A program made the position numbers and the translations under genes. Positions 8,185 to 17,973 of a stretch of DNA of 64,000 bases are shown here, piece by piece. Each line of letters opens with the position of its first letter. Positions within the stretch are counted from its first letter, which is position 1. The notes below the pieces were generated by a model that saw nothing but the letters and a program-made list of their open reading frames with translations, searched no databases and was not told the origin of the DNA. Source of the stretch: Streptomyces longhuiensis. Its GTDB lineage: Bacteria > Actinomycetota > Actinomycetes > Streptomycetales > Streptomycetaceae. The stretch spans positions 4,599,501 through 4,663,500 of the forward strand of contig NZ_CP085173.1 of NCBI RefSeq assembly GCF_020616555.1, read 5' to 3'.

Positions 8185-9020
8185 CCCGGCTCAGCACCAG
8201 CGCGCTCACCCTCGCCTACGAGGACCGCACCGTCGTCCACGACCTCGATCTCGCCGTCCCCGACGGCCGCGTCACCGTCATCGTCGGACCCAACGCCTGC
8301 GGCAAGTCGACCACGCTGCGCGCTCTCGGGCGGCTCCTCAAGCCGAGGAGCGGCTCCGTGCTCCTCGACGGCGAAGCCCTCACCAAGCTGCCCACCAAGA
8401 AGATCGCCCAGCAGATCGGGCTGCTGCCGCAGACACCCGTGGCGCCCGAGGCGATCACCGTCGCCGACCTCGTGGCCCGCGGCCGCCAGCCCCACCAGCA
8501 CTGGTGGCAGCAGTGGTCCGACGCCGACGAGCGCGCCGTCACCGAGGCCATGGAACGCACCGATGTCGCGGCCCTCGCCGACCGCTCCGTCGACGAGCTC
8601 TCCGGCGGCCAGCGCCAGCGCGTGTGGATCGCCATGGCGCTCGCCCAGGAGACCGAACTGCTGCTCCTGGACGAGCCGACGACGTACCTCGACATCGCCC
8701 ACCAGGTCGAAGTCCTCGACCTCGTACGTCAGTTGAACCACGACAAGGACCGCACCGTCGTCCTCGTCCTGCACGACCTCAACCAGGCGGCGCGCTACGC
8801 CGACCATCTCGTCGCCATGAAGTCCGGCCGCATCGTCGCCGAGGGCCCGCCCGCCGAGGTCGTCACGGCGGATCTCGTACGGGAGGTGTTCGGCCTGGAC
8901 TGCGTGGTCGTCCCCGACCCGGTGACCGGATCCCCGCTGATCGTCCCCGGCGCGCCCTGGCAGGCGGGCGCGCGGTCCGGCGCCCCGTCCGACTCCCTTT
9001 CCCGAAAGGCAGCCTCATGA
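8181..9020 (+). CDS. Ferric-siderophore ABC transporter ATP-binding protein
   Basis: A 279-residue ABC ATPase of the FepC/FecE type. Walker A is GPNACGKST (about residues 35-43), the signature is LSGGQRQR (about 139), and Walker B is LLLLDEPTTYLD (about 160), followed by the H-loop VLHDLNQAARYAD. The GTG start at 8181 follows a strong GGAGG site and overlaps the permease stop. A roughly 30-residue C-terminal tail rich in Ala, Ser and Gly extends beyond the usual domain end. Confidence 0.95.
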   Translation: MTRLSTSALTLAYEDRTVVHDLDLAVPDGRVTVIVGPNACGKSTTLRALGRLLKPRSGSVLLDGEALTKLPTKKIAQQIGLLPQTPVAPEAITVADLVARGRQPHQHWWQQWSDADERAVTEAMERTDVAALADRSVDELSGGQRQRVWIAMALAQETELLLLDEPTTYLDIAHQVEVLDLVRQLNHDKDRTVVLVLHDLNQAARYADHLVAMKSGRIVAEGPPAEVVTADLVREVFGLDCVVVPDPVTGSPLIVPGAPWQAGARSGAPSDSLSRKAAS

Positions 9021-9994
9021 CCCGCAGCGCCCGCCCCGCCCTGACCGCCGGTGCCCTGGTCCTGACCGGCGCCCTGGTTCTGACCGCCTGCGGCTCGTCC
9101 GACGGGGACTCCGGCTCCGACGCGGCCGCGTCGGCATCCCCGAAGACGCACACGGTCGGTACGGCGATGGGTGACGTGAAGGTGCCCGGACACCCCACCC
9201 GAGTCGTCGTCCTCGACACCGGCGAACTCGACTCCGCGCTCACGCTCGGTGTGAAGCCGGTCGGCGCGACCCACGCGGCGACGGAGGAGGGCTTCCCGTC
9301 CTACCTGCCCGCGAGCGAGGTGAAGGGCATCAAGGAGGTCGGCGAGATCGCCAACCCCGACATGGAGGCCGTCGCCGCCCTGCAGCCCGACCTCATCCTC
9401 ACCAGCAAGGTCCGCGACGGCGCGCGCTACAAGCAGCTCAGCGCCATTGCCCCGACCGTGATGACGGAGTCCACCGGCACCGCCTGGAAGGAGAACTTCC
9501 AGGTCCACGCCGACGCGCTCGGCAGGAAGGCCGAGGCGAAGAAGGTCGTCGCCGACTACGACGCGCACATCGCGAAGGTGACCACCGCGATCGGCGGCAA
9601 GGAGAAGGCCGCCGCGACGGACATCAACTTCGTCCGCTTCGTCGAGGGCGCCGACATCCGCATCTACGGAAAGCAGAACTACATCGGCTCGATCCTCGGC
9701 GACCTCGGCGTGGGCCGCCCCGCCGTCACCGACAAGGCCAAGGACGGGTTCTCGTACGACGTGAGCCCCGAGAAGATCGACCTCGCCGACGCGGACGTCA
9801 TCTTCACCTCGACCTACGGCGACCCGGGCAAGGCCAAGGCGACGGAGACGATGAGGAGCGGCCTGTGGAAGAACCTCGAGGCGTCCGAGGAGGGCAAGGT
9901 CTTCACGGTCGACGACAACCTGTGGATCGCGGGCATCGGCTACACCGCCGCGCACCAGATCCTCGACGAGTTCCAGAAGGACCTGACCGCGTGA
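9017..9994 (+). CDS. Iron-siderophore substrate-binding lipoprotein
   Basis: A 325-residue binding protein of the FecB/FhuD type. The signal peptide ends in the lipobox LTAC (Cys25). A Ser/Asp-rich linker follows, then the two-lobed domain with RVVVLDTGELDSALTLGVKPVG and the long connecting helix. It captures the ferric siderophore outside the membrane and delivers it to the two permeases. It is the last gene of the operon and begins with an ATGA overlap. No siderophore synthesis genes are nearby, so the ligand may be a xenosiderophore. Confidence 0.93.
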   Translation: MTRSARPALTAGALVLTGALVLTACGSSDGDSGSDAAASASPKTHTVGTAMGDVKVPGHPTRVVVLDTGELDSALTLGVKPVGATHAATEEGFPSYLPASEVKGIKEVGEIANPDMEAVAALQPDLILTSKVRDGARYKQLSAIAPTVMTESTGTAWKENFQVHADALGRKAEAKKVVADYDAHIAKVTTAIGGKEKAAATDINFVRFVEGADIRIYGKQNYIGSILGDLGVGRPAVTDKAKDGFSYDVSPEKIDLADADVIFTSTYGDPGKAKATETMRSGLWKNLEASEEGKVFTVDDNLWIAGIGYTAAHQILDEFQKDLTA

Positions 9995-10006
9995 CAGGCC
10001 CTTGAG

Positions 10007-11020
10007 TCACGGCCGTTGCCGCTGCGATCTCCACACCACGAAGAGCGCGGAGGCGACGGCCGCAGCCCGCACCACCCACGGCCACGTCGTGCCGATCGCG
10101 TCGCTCATCCGCCCGTCCGCGATCGGCTCGCCCCAGCGCCCGGTGCTACGGCCCCACAGCCACACGAGCCCGGCGGTCACCGCAAGCCCCGGCAGCCACA
10201 GCACGGCCACCTTCGACTCGCCCTCGCTCAGCCGCCGCGACGCGTACGCGATGATCCAGCCGAGGCCCAGCGCGAACCAGTTGCCCATGACCGCGCCGGC
10301 GACCAGGAGGGCGGCGGCGAGCAGCAGGAGCGGGTTCGACCAGCCGGGCAGGGACGGGAGGCGGCGCCCTCCGGACACCTTCTCCGTGCCCTTCCCCGTT
10401 CCCGTCTCCGGCTCGTCGTCCGGGAGTTCCTCCTCCGTACCGGGCTCGGCCCTGCGCGCCCTGGGCAGTCGCGGGTCGTCCTTGCCCGGCGGCCTGAGTA
10501 TCTCCGGGATCTCCACGCCACCCACGAACCCCGGCACGCTGTCCGCGACTCCGAACGGGCTGCTGTCCACCCGCCACCAGTCCGGCTCCGAGCCCGGCTC
10601 CCCCAGCTCGTCCGTCCCCGCCAGATGCGGCGGCGACGGCGCGTCCCGCGGCGTCCCGTCCTCCTGCGGCTCCGCGCGCGGGCCCGGCACGATCCGCCGA
10701 AGACCCTTCGGGCGCGGCTCCTTGGGCCGCTGCTCCTTCGACCGCTGCACGGGCACCGCCGCCCTCGGCGCCTCCGGCTGCGCCGAACCGCGGCCCGTGC
10801 CCGCGCCCGTGACCACCTCGTCCGGCGAGCCGAGACGTTCCAGGATCCGGCGCACCGCCGCCGGGCTGTCCACCGTCGTCTTCGCGCGCCGCGCCTCGAT
10901 CTCGTTGCGCAGCTCCGACACCAGGCGCATCCGGGTGCCGGAGGGCAGCTGGCGCTGCTGGGCCAGGTCCCCGACGCGGCTCAGATAGTCGAAGACGAGC
11001 TGATCGCTCTCGATCCCCAC
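10007..11020 (-). CDS. HAAS-type signalling/membrane protein, hypothetical
   Basis: A 337-residue protein. The N-terminal 75 residues (YLSRVGDLAQQR and RLVSELRNEIEARRA...ILERLGSPDEVV) have the three-helix HAAS-like pattern found in membrane-associated actinobacterial proteins. Residues 80-220 are a disordered Pro/Glu/Arg-rich linker. The C-terminal third has about four transmembrane segments (LLLLAAALLVAGAVMGNWFAL, VLWLPGLAVTAGLVWLWG). GTG 11020 follows GGAGGGG. It is convergent with the siderophore operon (12 bp gap) and divergent from the helicase-associated gene. The molecular role is unknown. Confidence 0.7.
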   Translation of the reverse strand: MGIESDQLVFDYLSRVGDLAQQRQLPSGTRMRLVSELRNEIEARRAKTTVDSPAAVRRILERLGSPDEVVTGAGTGRGSAQPEAPRAAVPVQRSKEQRPKEPRPKGLRRIVPGPRAEPQEDGTPRDAPSPPHLAGTDELGEPGSEPDWWRVDSSPFGVADSVPGFVGGVEIPEILRPPGKDDPRLPRARRAEPGTEEELPDDEPETGTGKGTEKVSGGRRLPSLPGWSNPLLLLAAALLVAGAVMGNWFALGLGWIIAYASRRLSEGESKVAVLWLPGLAVTAGLVWLWGRSTGRWGEPIADGRMSDAIGTTWPWVVRAAAVASALFVVWRSQRQRP

Positions 11021-11161
11021 GAAGTCCCCTCCGAGGTGGTGGTGTTGACGGTTCGTTCACCCGTTTTACGACGTTACCGTGCCCGGCCCGGCACCGGGGG
11101 CCTCTTCCGGGCCCAGCGGGGCCGCCGCCCGGCGGGCCGGTCAGGCGCTACCGTGGCCCGG

Positions 11162-13687
11162 ATGAGCACTCACGAGCCGGACCGCGCCGCCGAGGACGGG
11201 AGCGGGGCGGGGAGTACGGCCCCCCGGTCCCTCGCCGAGGCGTTGCGCGCACGCGACGACGCCTCCCTCGGCGCACTCCTGCGCGCCCGCCCCGATCTGC
11301 TCAACCCCGTCCCGAGCGACCTCACCCAGCTGGCCACCCGCGCGGGCACCCGCGCCTCCGTGATCCGCGCGCTCGAACACCTGGACCGATTCACGCTCCA
11401 GACCGCGGAAGCGCTGGCCGTCGCCCCGGAACCCACCACGTACGGCACGCTCCTGGCCCTGCTCGCCGGCGACGAAGGGGACGACGCGGGCGTGGACGCC
11501 CGTACGGTCGCCGCGGCCCTGCCGCACGCCGTCGCCGCCCTGCGCGAACAGGCCCTGCTCTGGGGGCCCGACGACCGGCTCCGCCTCGTGCGCACCGCCC
11601 GTGAGCTGCTCGCCCCCGCGCCCCAGCGGCCCTCCCCCACGGGCCTCGGCCCGACGGTCGCCGAGGCCACCGCGGGCATGTCCCCGGGCCGCGTCCAGGA
11701 GATCGTGACGGCCGCGGGCCTCCCCTCCACACACGATCCGGTCTCCGCCGTCGCCTCACTGACCGCGCTCTTCACCGAGCGGCCCCGTATGTCGGCCCTC
11801 CTCGACGAAGCGCCCGCGGACGCCGTCGAGGTCCTCTCCCGGCTCGTCTGGGGCCCGCCCTACGGCCAGGTCACCGCCGAACCCGCCGCCCATCTGCGCT
11901 GGCTCCTCGACCGCGGCCTCCTGCTGCCCACGGCTCCCGGAACCGTCGTCCTGCCCCGCGAGGCGGCCCTCCATCTGCGTGGCGGACGCGCCCACCGCGC
12001 CCTGGAACCCGTGGCTCCCGCCGTCGATCCGGCCGCCACCCACCGGCCCGCCGTCGTGAACGCGACCGCCGCCGGGCAGGCCTACACCGCGCTCGCCACC
12101 GTCGAGGAGCTCCTCAAGGACTGGGACGAGGGCGGGCCCGCCGTCCTCCGGGCCGGCGGGCTCAGCGTGCGGGACCTCAAGCGCACCGCCGCCGCCCTCG
12201 ACACCACCGAGCCCCTCGCCGCGTTCTGGGTCGAACTCGCCTACGCCGCCGGGCTCATCGCCTCCGACGGCGAGGCCGACGAGCAGTACGCCGCGACGCC
12301 CGCCTACGACGACTGGCTGGAGCAGCCCGCCGCCGAGCGCTGGGTCCGGCTCGTCGCCGCCTGGCTCCCCGCCACCCGCACGTCCGGCCTGGTCGGCGGG
12401 CGCGACGGCACCGCCGCCGTCTCCGCCGCCGGGCGCACCCTCTCCACGCTCGGGCCGCACCTCGACCGCTCCGCCGCTCCCGAGGTCCGCCGCCGCGTGC
12501 TCGCGCTCCTGTCCGAGCTCCCCGAGGGCGCCTCCCCGGACCCCGAGACCCTGCTCGCCCGGCTCCGCTGGGAGCGGCCCCTGCGCGGCGCCGCCACCTC
12601 CGCCGACGACGCCGGTGACCCCGACGACCTGCGCGCCCGCATCGCCCGGTGGACCCTCACGGAGGCGGAACTGCTCGGCGTCACCGGACGGGGTGCCCTG
12701 TCCGAGCACGGGCGGACGCTTCTCGACGGCGGGGGCGCGGCTGCCACTTCGGCGGAGGCGGCCGCTGTCGCTCTGCTCGCGCCGCTGCTGCCGGAGCCGC
12801 TGGACCATGTCCTGCTGCAGGCCGACCTGACCGCCGTCGCCCCCGGGCCCCTGGAACGGCCGCTCGCCGAGGCGCTCTCCGTCCTCGCCGACGTCGAGTC
12901 CAAGGGCGGGGCGACCGTCTACCGCTTCACGCCCGGGTCCGTACGGCGCGCCCTCGACTCCGGGCGCACTGCCTCCGACCTGCACGACTTCCTGAACACG
13001 CACTCCCGCACGCCCGTGCCGCAGCCCCTCGCGTACCTCATCGACGACGTGGCCCGTAAGCACGGGCATCTGCGCATCGGCGCCGCCTCCGCGTATGTGC
13101 GCTGCGACGACGACGTGCTCCTGGGCGAGATCCTCGCCGACAAGCGCTCGGCCGGCCTGCGTCTGCGGCGGCTCGCGCCGACCGTCCTCGCCGCGCAGGC
13201 CGATCCCGCGGCGCTCCTGGAGGGCCTGCGCCAGATGGGGTTCGCGCCCGCCGCGGAGAGTCCCGAGGGCGATGTGCTGATCACCCGCGCCCACGCCCAC
13301 CGCACTCCGCCGCGCAGCGCCCCCGAGCCCGTCCCGGAGGGGCCGCCGGTTCCGGACGGCACGCTCCTGACCGCCGCCGTGCGCGCGATCCGCGCGGGTG
13401 ACCTCGCCTCCACGACCCCGCGCAAGCATGCGCCGGGCGAGCAGAGCGGGGCGCTTCCCCGCACCAGCGCGGCGGACACGCTGGCCACGATGCAGGCGGC
13501 CGTCCTGACCGGTGAGGCCGTGTGGATCGGCTATGTGAACGCGGAGGGCTCCGCCAGCCAGCGCGTCATCGCCCCGATCCGGGTGGAGGGCGGGTTCGTC
13601 ACCGCGTACGACCACACCGCGGACGAGGTCCGGACGTATCCGCTGCACCGGGTGACCGGGGTGGCCGAGCTGGAGGCCGAGGCCTGA
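11162..13687 (+). CDS. Helicase-associated protein (Helicase_C_3 domain, WYL-like C-terminus)
   Basis: A large 841-residue protein of the family containing the Helicase_C_3 domain and resembling mycobacterial Rv0862c, which also neighbours XPB. The N-terminal and central parts are helical, with winged-helix-like stretches. The helicase-C-terminal-like region is around residues 550-720 (LDHVLLQADLTAVAPGPL, LNTHSRTPVPQPLAYLIDDVARKHG). The last 60 residues (AVWIGYVNAEGSASQRVIAPIRVEGGFVTAYD) have the beta-pattern of a WYL-like domain. No Walker motifs are present, so it is probably an accessory factor for the helicase encoded next. TACCGT lies 7 nt before the ATG, again suggesting a leaderless transcript. 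Confidence 0.82.
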   Translation: MSTHEPDRAAEDGSGAGSTAPRSLAEALRARDDASLGALLRARPDLLNPVPSDLTQLATRAGTRASVIRALEHLDRFTLQTAEALAVAPEPTTYGTLLALLAGDEGDDAGVDARTVAAALPHAVAALREQALLWGPDDRLRLVRTARELLAPAPQRPSPTGLGPTVAEATAGMSPGRVQEIVTAAGLPSTHDPVSAVASLTALFTERPRMSALLDEAPADAVEVLSRLVWGPPYGQVTAEPAAHLRWLLDRGLLLPTAPGTVVLPREAALHLRGGRAHRALEPVAPAVDPAATHRPAVVNATAAGQAYTALATVEELLKDWDEGGPAVLRAGGLSVRDLKRTAAALDTTEPLAAFWVELAYAAGLIASDGEADEQYAATPAYDDWLEQPAAERWVRLVAAWLPATRTSGLVGGRDGTAAVSAAGRTLSTLGPHLDRSAAPEVRRRVLALLSELPEGASPDPETLLARLRWERPLRGAATSADDAGDPDDLRARIARWTLTEAELLGVTGRGALSEHGRTLLDGGGAAATSAEAAAVALLAPLLPEPLDHVLLQADLTAVAPGPLERPLAEALSVLADVESKGGATVYRFTPGSVRRALDSGRTASDLHDFLNTHSRTPVPQPLAYLIDDVARKHGHLRIGAASAYVRCDDDVLLGEILADKRSAGLRLRRLAPTVLAAQADPAALLEGLRQMGFAPAAESPEGDVLITRAHAHRTPPRSAPEPVPEGPPVPDGTLLTAAVRAIRAGDLASTTPRKHAPGEQSGALPRTSAADTLATMQAAVLTGEAVWIGYVNAEGSASQRVIAPIRVEGGFVTAYDHTADEVRTYPLHRVTGVAELEAEA

Positions 13688-13805
13688 CGCCGGGGTCCGT
13701 GTCCCCACGTCCCGTCGGCGACCGACCGTACGCGGTTCGTACGCGCCATGCGGCACACTGGACGTTTGGCCCCGCGCGTCGCGGAGCGCGGTGGAAGGGA
13801 TACAT

Positions 13806-15458
13806 GTGAACGGACCGCTCATCGTCCAGAGTGACAAGACGCTGCTCCTGGAGGTCGACCACGACCAGGCCGACGCATGCCGTCGCGCCATCGCGCCCTT
13901 CGCCGAGCTGGAGCGCGCCCCGGAGCACATCCACACCTACCGGCTGACGCCGCTGGGGCTGTGGAACGCGCGGGCCGCCGGCCACGACGCCGAGCAGGTC
14001 GTGGACGCCCTCGTCGAGTACAGCCGCTACCCCGTCCCGCACGCGCTCCTGGTCGACATCGCCGAGACCATGGACCGGTACGGGCGTCTCACGCTGTCCA
14101 AGCACCCGGCGCACGGCCTCGTCCTGACCACCACGGACCGGCCGGTCCTCGAGGAGATCCTCCGTTCCAAGCGCGTGGCCCCGCTGGTCGGCGCCCGCAT
14201 CGACGCCGACACCGTCGCCGTGCACCCCTCGGAGCGCGGCCAGATCAAGCAGACGCTCCTCAAGCTGGGCTGGCCCGCCGAGGACCTCGCCGGTTACGTG
14301 GACGGCGAGGCGCACCAGATCGACCTCGCGGAGGACGGCTGGGCGCTGCGCCCGTACCAGAAGCAGGCCGTCGAGGGCTTCTGGCACGGCGGGTCCGGCG
14401 TGGTCGTGCTGCCCTGTGGCGCCGGCAAGACGCTCGTGGGCGCCGGCGCGATGGCCGAGGCCAAGGCGACGACGCTCATCCTCGTCACCAACACGGTCTC
14501 GGCCCGGCAGTGGAAGCACGAGCTGGTCAAGCGGACGAGCCTGACCGAGGACGAGATCGGCGAGTACAGCGGGACGAAGAAGGAGATCCGGCCCGTCACC
14601 ATCGCCACGTATCAGGTGCTGACCACGAAGCGGAAGGGCATCTATCCGCATCTGGAGCTCTTCGACTCCCGCGACTGGGGGCTCGTGATCTACGACGAGG
14701 TGCATCTGCTCCCCGCGCCCGTCTTCAAGTTCACCGCCGACCTCCAGGCCCGGCGGCGCCTCGGCCTCACCGCGACGCTGGTGCGTGAGGACGGACGCGA
14801 GTCGGACGTCTTCTCGCTGATCGGGCCCAAGCGCTTCGACGCTCCGTGGAAGGAGATCGAGGCCCAGGGCTACATCGCCCCCGCCGACTGTGTCGAGGTG
14901 CGCGTCAATCTCACCGACAGCGAGCGGCTCGCCTACGCGACCGCGGAGGCCGAGGAGAAGTACCGCTTCTGCGCCACGACGGCGACCAAGCGGAAGGTGA
15001 CGGAGGCCCTCGTGCGTAAGCACCAGGGCGAGCAGACCCTCGTCATCGGGCAGTACATCGACCAGCTCGACGAGCTCGGCGAGCATCTGGACGCCCCCGT
15101 CATCAAGGGCGAGACCAGCAACGCCCAGCGCGAGAAGCTCTTCGACGCGTTCCGCAACGGCGAGATCTCCGTCCTCGTCGTGTCCAAGGTCGCCAACTTC
15201 TCCATCGACCTGCCCGAGGCCACGGTCGCGATCCAGGTGTCCGGCACCTTCGGGTCCCGGCAGGAGGAGGCCCAGCGCCTCGGCCGGGTCCTGCGTCCGA
15301 AGGCCGACGGGCACGAGGCCCGCTTCTACTCCGTCGTCGCCCGCGACACCATCGACCAGGACTTCGCGGCCCACCGCCAGCGCTTCCTCGCCGAGCAGGG
15401 CTACGCGTACCGCATCATCGACGCCGACGAACTCCTCGCGGGCGGGCAGGGAAGCTGA
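13806..15458 (+). CDS. XPB-type DNA repair helicase
   Basis: A 550-residue superfamily-2 helicase of the bacterial XPB/Rad25 type. The N-terminal XPB damage-recognition-like domain (1-150) is followed by Q/I motifs LRPYQKQAVEGFW and PCGAGKT (about 201), then DEVH box II (about 296), LTATLVREDGR (III), the thumb-like insert, and motif VI QRLGRVLRPK. It unwinds DNA 3'-5' and is linked to nucleotide-excision-type repair. GTG 13806 has GGAAGGGA 5 nt upstream. The ATG at 13791 in the same frame is less likely. It is likely functionally paired with the preceding gene. Confidence 0.93.
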   Translation: MNGPLIVQSDKTLLLEVDHDQADACRRAIAPFAELERAPEHIHTYRLTPLGLWNARAAGHDAEQVVDALVEYSRYPVPHALLVDIAETMDRYGRLTLSKHPAHGLVLTTTDRPVLEEILRSKRVAPLVGARIDADTVAVHPSERGQIKQTLLKLGWPAEDLAGYVDGEAHQIDLAEDGWALRPYQKQAVEGFWHGGSGVVVLPCGAGKTLVGAGAMAEAKATTLILVTNTVSARQWKHELVKRTSLTEDEIGEYSGTKKEIRPVTIATYQVLTTKRKGIYPHLELFDSRDWGLVIYDEVHLLPAPVFKFTADLQARRRLGLTATLVREDGRESDVFSLIGPKRFDAPWKEIEAQGYIAPADCVEVRVNLTDSERLAYATAEAEEKYRFCATTATKRKVTEALVRKHQGEQTLVIGQYIDQLDELGEHLDAPVIKGETSNAQREKLFDAFRNGEISVLVVSKVANFSIDLPEATVAIQVSGTFGSRQEEAQRLGRVLRPKADGHEARFYSVVARDTIDQDFAAHRQRFLAEQGYAYRIIDADELLAGGQGS

Positions 15459-15468
15459 ACGGTCACGT

Positions 15469-15507
15469 GAGCAGGGCCCGTCCACCGTGTGTGGACGGGC
15501 CCTGCTC
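15469..15507. terminator. Bidirectional terminator between XPB helicase and copA
   Basis: A perfect 17-bp stem (15469-15485 with 15491-15507) and 5-nt loop sits between the convergent XPB gene and copA. There is no long T-run, which is common for Streptomyces terminators. Confidence 0.85.
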
Positions 15508-15515
15508 GCTCGCTC

Positions 15516-17792
15516 CTACGACTGCGGCCTGAAGTTCCTCAGCCGCAGGCTGTTGCCCACGACGAACACCGAGGAGAACGCCATCGCCGCGCCCGCGATC
15601 ATCGGGTTCAGCAGGCCCGCCGCGGCCAGCGGCAGCGCGCCGACGTTGTAGGCGAACGCCCAGAACAGGTTGGTGCGGATGGTCCCCAGCGTCCGCCGGG
15701 ACAGGCGGATCGCGTCGGCCGCCGCCCTCAGGTCGCCGCGGACCAGCGTCAGGTCGCCGGCCTCGATCGCCGCGTCCGTTCCCGTGCCCATCGCGAGTCC
15801 CAGGTCGGCCTGCGCCAGGGCCGCCGCGTCGTTGACGCCGTCGCCGACCATGGCCACGGAACGCCCTTCGCCCTGAAGCCTCTTGACGACGTCGACCTTG
15901 TCCTGCGGCATGACCTCCGCGATCACCTCGTCGATGCCCACCTCGGCGGCCACCGAGCGTGCCACGGCTTCGTTGTCGCCGGTGAGGAGGATGGGCGTCA
16001 GGCCCAGGTCCCGCAGTCGCCGTACCGCCTCCGCGCTGGTCTCCTTCACCGCGTCCGCGACTTCGAGGACGGCCCTGGCCTCCCCGTCCCAGGCCACCGC
16101 GACGGCCGTACGCCCCGCCGCCTCGGCCTCCGCCCTCGCCCTTTCCAGCTCCACGGGCAGCCGGATCTCCCACTCGCCCAGCAGCTTGACGCGGCCGACG
16201 AGTACGGCGCGGCCGTCCACGATGCCCTGCACGCCGAGGCCGGGAAGGTTGGCGAAGTCCTCGACGACGCCGAGCTCGCCCACCTTCTCGCGGGCCCCGT
16301 CGGCGATCGCCTGCGCGATCGGGTGCTCCGAGGAGTGCTCCAACGCCCCCGCGAAACGCAGGACTTCACCCATGTCCGTGCCGTCGGCCACGTGCGTGGC
16401 GAGCAGCGTCATCCGGCCGGTCGTGACCGTTCCGGTCTTGTCCAGGACGATCGTGTCGACCGCCCGCGTGGTCTCCAGGACCTCCGGGCCCTTGATGAGG
16501 ATGCCGAGCTGCGCGCCGCGCCCCGTGCCGACCATCAGCGCCGTCGGTGTGGCGAGGCCCAGGGCGCAGGGGCAGGCGATGATGAGGACGGCCACGGCCG
16601 CGGTGAAGGCGGCGGTGATCCCGGCGCCGTTGCCGAGCCAGAACCCGAGCGTGGCCAGCGCGAGCCCGATGACGACCGGCACGAACACGGCGGAGATCCT
16701 GTCGGCGAGGCGCTGCGCCGCCGCCTTTCCGTTCTGCGCGTCCTCCACGAGGCGTGCCATACGGGCGAGTTGGGTGTCGGCGCCGACGCGGGTGGCCTCG
16801 ACGACGAGGCGTCCGCCGACGTTCAGTGTCGCGCCGGTGACGGCGTCCCCGACAGCGACCTCCACGGGCACGGACTCGCCGGTCAGCATGGAGGCGTCCA
16901 CGGCGGACGCGCCCTCGACCACGGCCCCGTCGGTGGCGATCTTCTCGCCGGGCCGTACGAGGAACCGGTCGCCGACCTTCAACTCGCCGACGGGGACGGT
17001 CCCTTCACGTCCGCCCACGCGCACCAGCGTGACGTTCTTGGCGCCGAGTTCGAGCAGCGCCTTGAGTGCCGCGCCGGCCTTCCGCTTGGACCTGGCCTCG
17101 AAGTAGCGCCCGGCCAGGATGAAGGCGGTGACTCCGGCGGCGGCCTCCAGGTAGATGTTCCCGGCGCCGTCGCTGCGGGCGATGGTCAGCTCGAAGGCGT
17201 GCGTCATGCCGGGCGTGCCGGCGGTTCCGAGGAAGAGCGCCCACACCGACCAGAGGAACGCGGCCGACGTGCCGACGGAGATGAGGGTGTCCATGGTCGC
17301 GGCGCCGTGCCGCGCGTTGGTGACGGCGGCCTTGTGGAAGGGCCAGGCCGCGTACGTCACGACGGGCGCCGTCAGCGTGAGGGACAGCCACTGCCAGTAC
17401 TCGAACTGGAGGGCGGGGATCATCGCCATCGCCACCACCGGCACGGCGAGCACGACGGCGGTGACCAGTCGCTGCCGGAGCGGCGCGAGCGGGTCGGCCG
17501 ACGCGTCCGACTCCGCTCCCTCCGTCTTCTCCTCGACGGTCCGGGGCGGCTCCTGGGCCGTGTACCCGGTGGCCTCGACCGTGGCGATCAGATCGGCCAC
17601 CGCCACCCCGTCGGCGAAGGTGACCTTCGCCTTCTCCGTGGCGTAGTTGACGGTCGCCTCCACGCCGTCCATCCGGTTCAGCTTCTTCTCGATCCGGGCG
17701 GCGCACGAGGCACAGGTCATGCCGCCGATGGCGAGTTCCACCTCTGCCGCCTGGGCGGCAAAGGGCGCGGTGGCGGCTTGATGCACCGACAT
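15516..17792 (-). CDS. copA: Copper-translocating P1B-type ATPase
   Basis: A 758-residue heavy-metal P-type ATPase that exports Cu(I). One N-terminal HMA domain has GMTCASC (Cys27, Cys30). The membrane CPC motif is in the sixth helix (about residue 405). The phosphorylation site DKTGT is around 449, TGE is in the actuator domain, EHPIA supplies the His-Pro pair, and GDGVND is around 648. The start ATG has GGAGG upstream. Its promoter (TTGCGC-17-TATAGA) spans a CsoR-type operator, so transcription should respond to copper. Confidence 0.95.
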   Translation of the reverse strand: MSVHQAATAPFAAQAAEVELAIGGMTCASCAARIEKKLNRMDGVEATVNYATEKAKVTFADGVAVADLIATVEATGYTAQEPPRTVEEKTEGAESDASADPLAPLRQRLVTAVVLAVPVVAMAMIPALQFEYWQWLSLTLTAPVVTYAAWPFHKAAVTNARHGAATMDTLISVGTSAAFLWSVWALFLGTAGTPGMTHAFELTIARSDGAGNIYLEAAAGVTAFILAGRYFEARSKRKAGAALKALLELGAKNVTLVRVGGREGTVPVGELKVGDRFLVRPGEKIATDGAVVEGASAVDASMLTGESVPVEVAVGDAVTGATLNVGGRLVVEATRVGADTQLARMARLVEDAQNGKAAAQRLADRISAVFVPVVIGLALATLGFWLGNGAGITAAFTAAVAVLIIACPCALGLATPTALMVGTGRGAQLGILIKGPEVLETTRAVDTIVLDKTGTVTTGRMTLLATHVADGTDMGEVLRFAGALEHSSEHPIAQAIADGAREKVGELGVVEDFANLPGLGVQGIVDGRAVLVGRVKLLGEWEIRLPVELERARAEAEAAGRTAVAVAWDGEARAVLEVADAVKETSAEAVRRLRDLGLTPILLTGDNEAVARSVAAEVGIDEVIAEVMPQDKVDVVKRLQGEGRSVAMVGDGVNDAAALAQADLGLAMGTGTDAAIEAGDLTLVRGDLRAAADAIRLSRRTLGTIRTNLFWAFAYNVGALPLAAAGLLNPMIAGAAMAFSSVFVVGNSLRLRNFRPQS

Positions 17793-17853
17793 GAGGCCTC
17801 CTCGATCGCTCTCTGCTCCGGTACCCGGGGCGGGTATCGCTCACGAGATCCAA

Positions 17854-17882
17854 TCTATACCCATGGGGGGTATCTGGCGCAA
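17854..17882 (-). promoter_or_regulatory. copA promoter with CsoR-type operator
   Basis: On the minus strand TTGCGC (17882-17877) and TATAGA (17859-17854) are 17 bp apart. The spacer is filled by the operator ATACCCATGGGGGGTAT (17857-17873 on the plus strand), a TACCC/GGGTA palindrome of the kind bound by copper-responsive CsoR. Binding would occlude both hexamers. Confidence 0.8.
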
Positions 17883-17895
17883 GCGTTCACGCCGC

Positions 17896-17923
17896 TTGAC
17901 TTCATACCCCCTGGGGGTATGGT
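17896..17923 (+). promoter_or_regulatory. Promoter with perfect CsoR-type operator
   Basis: TTGACT (17896-17901) and TATGGT (17918-17923) have 16 bp between them. The 17-bp palindrome ATACCCCCTGGGGGTAT (17904-17920) fills the spacer. It drives the secreted His-rich gene and lies back to back with the copA operator, so both genes should be induced together by copper. Confidence 0.85.
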
Positions 17924-17973
17924 CGAGCTATCAGCCACCAGACATCGACACCGTCCGCACACCAGGAGCCGTC

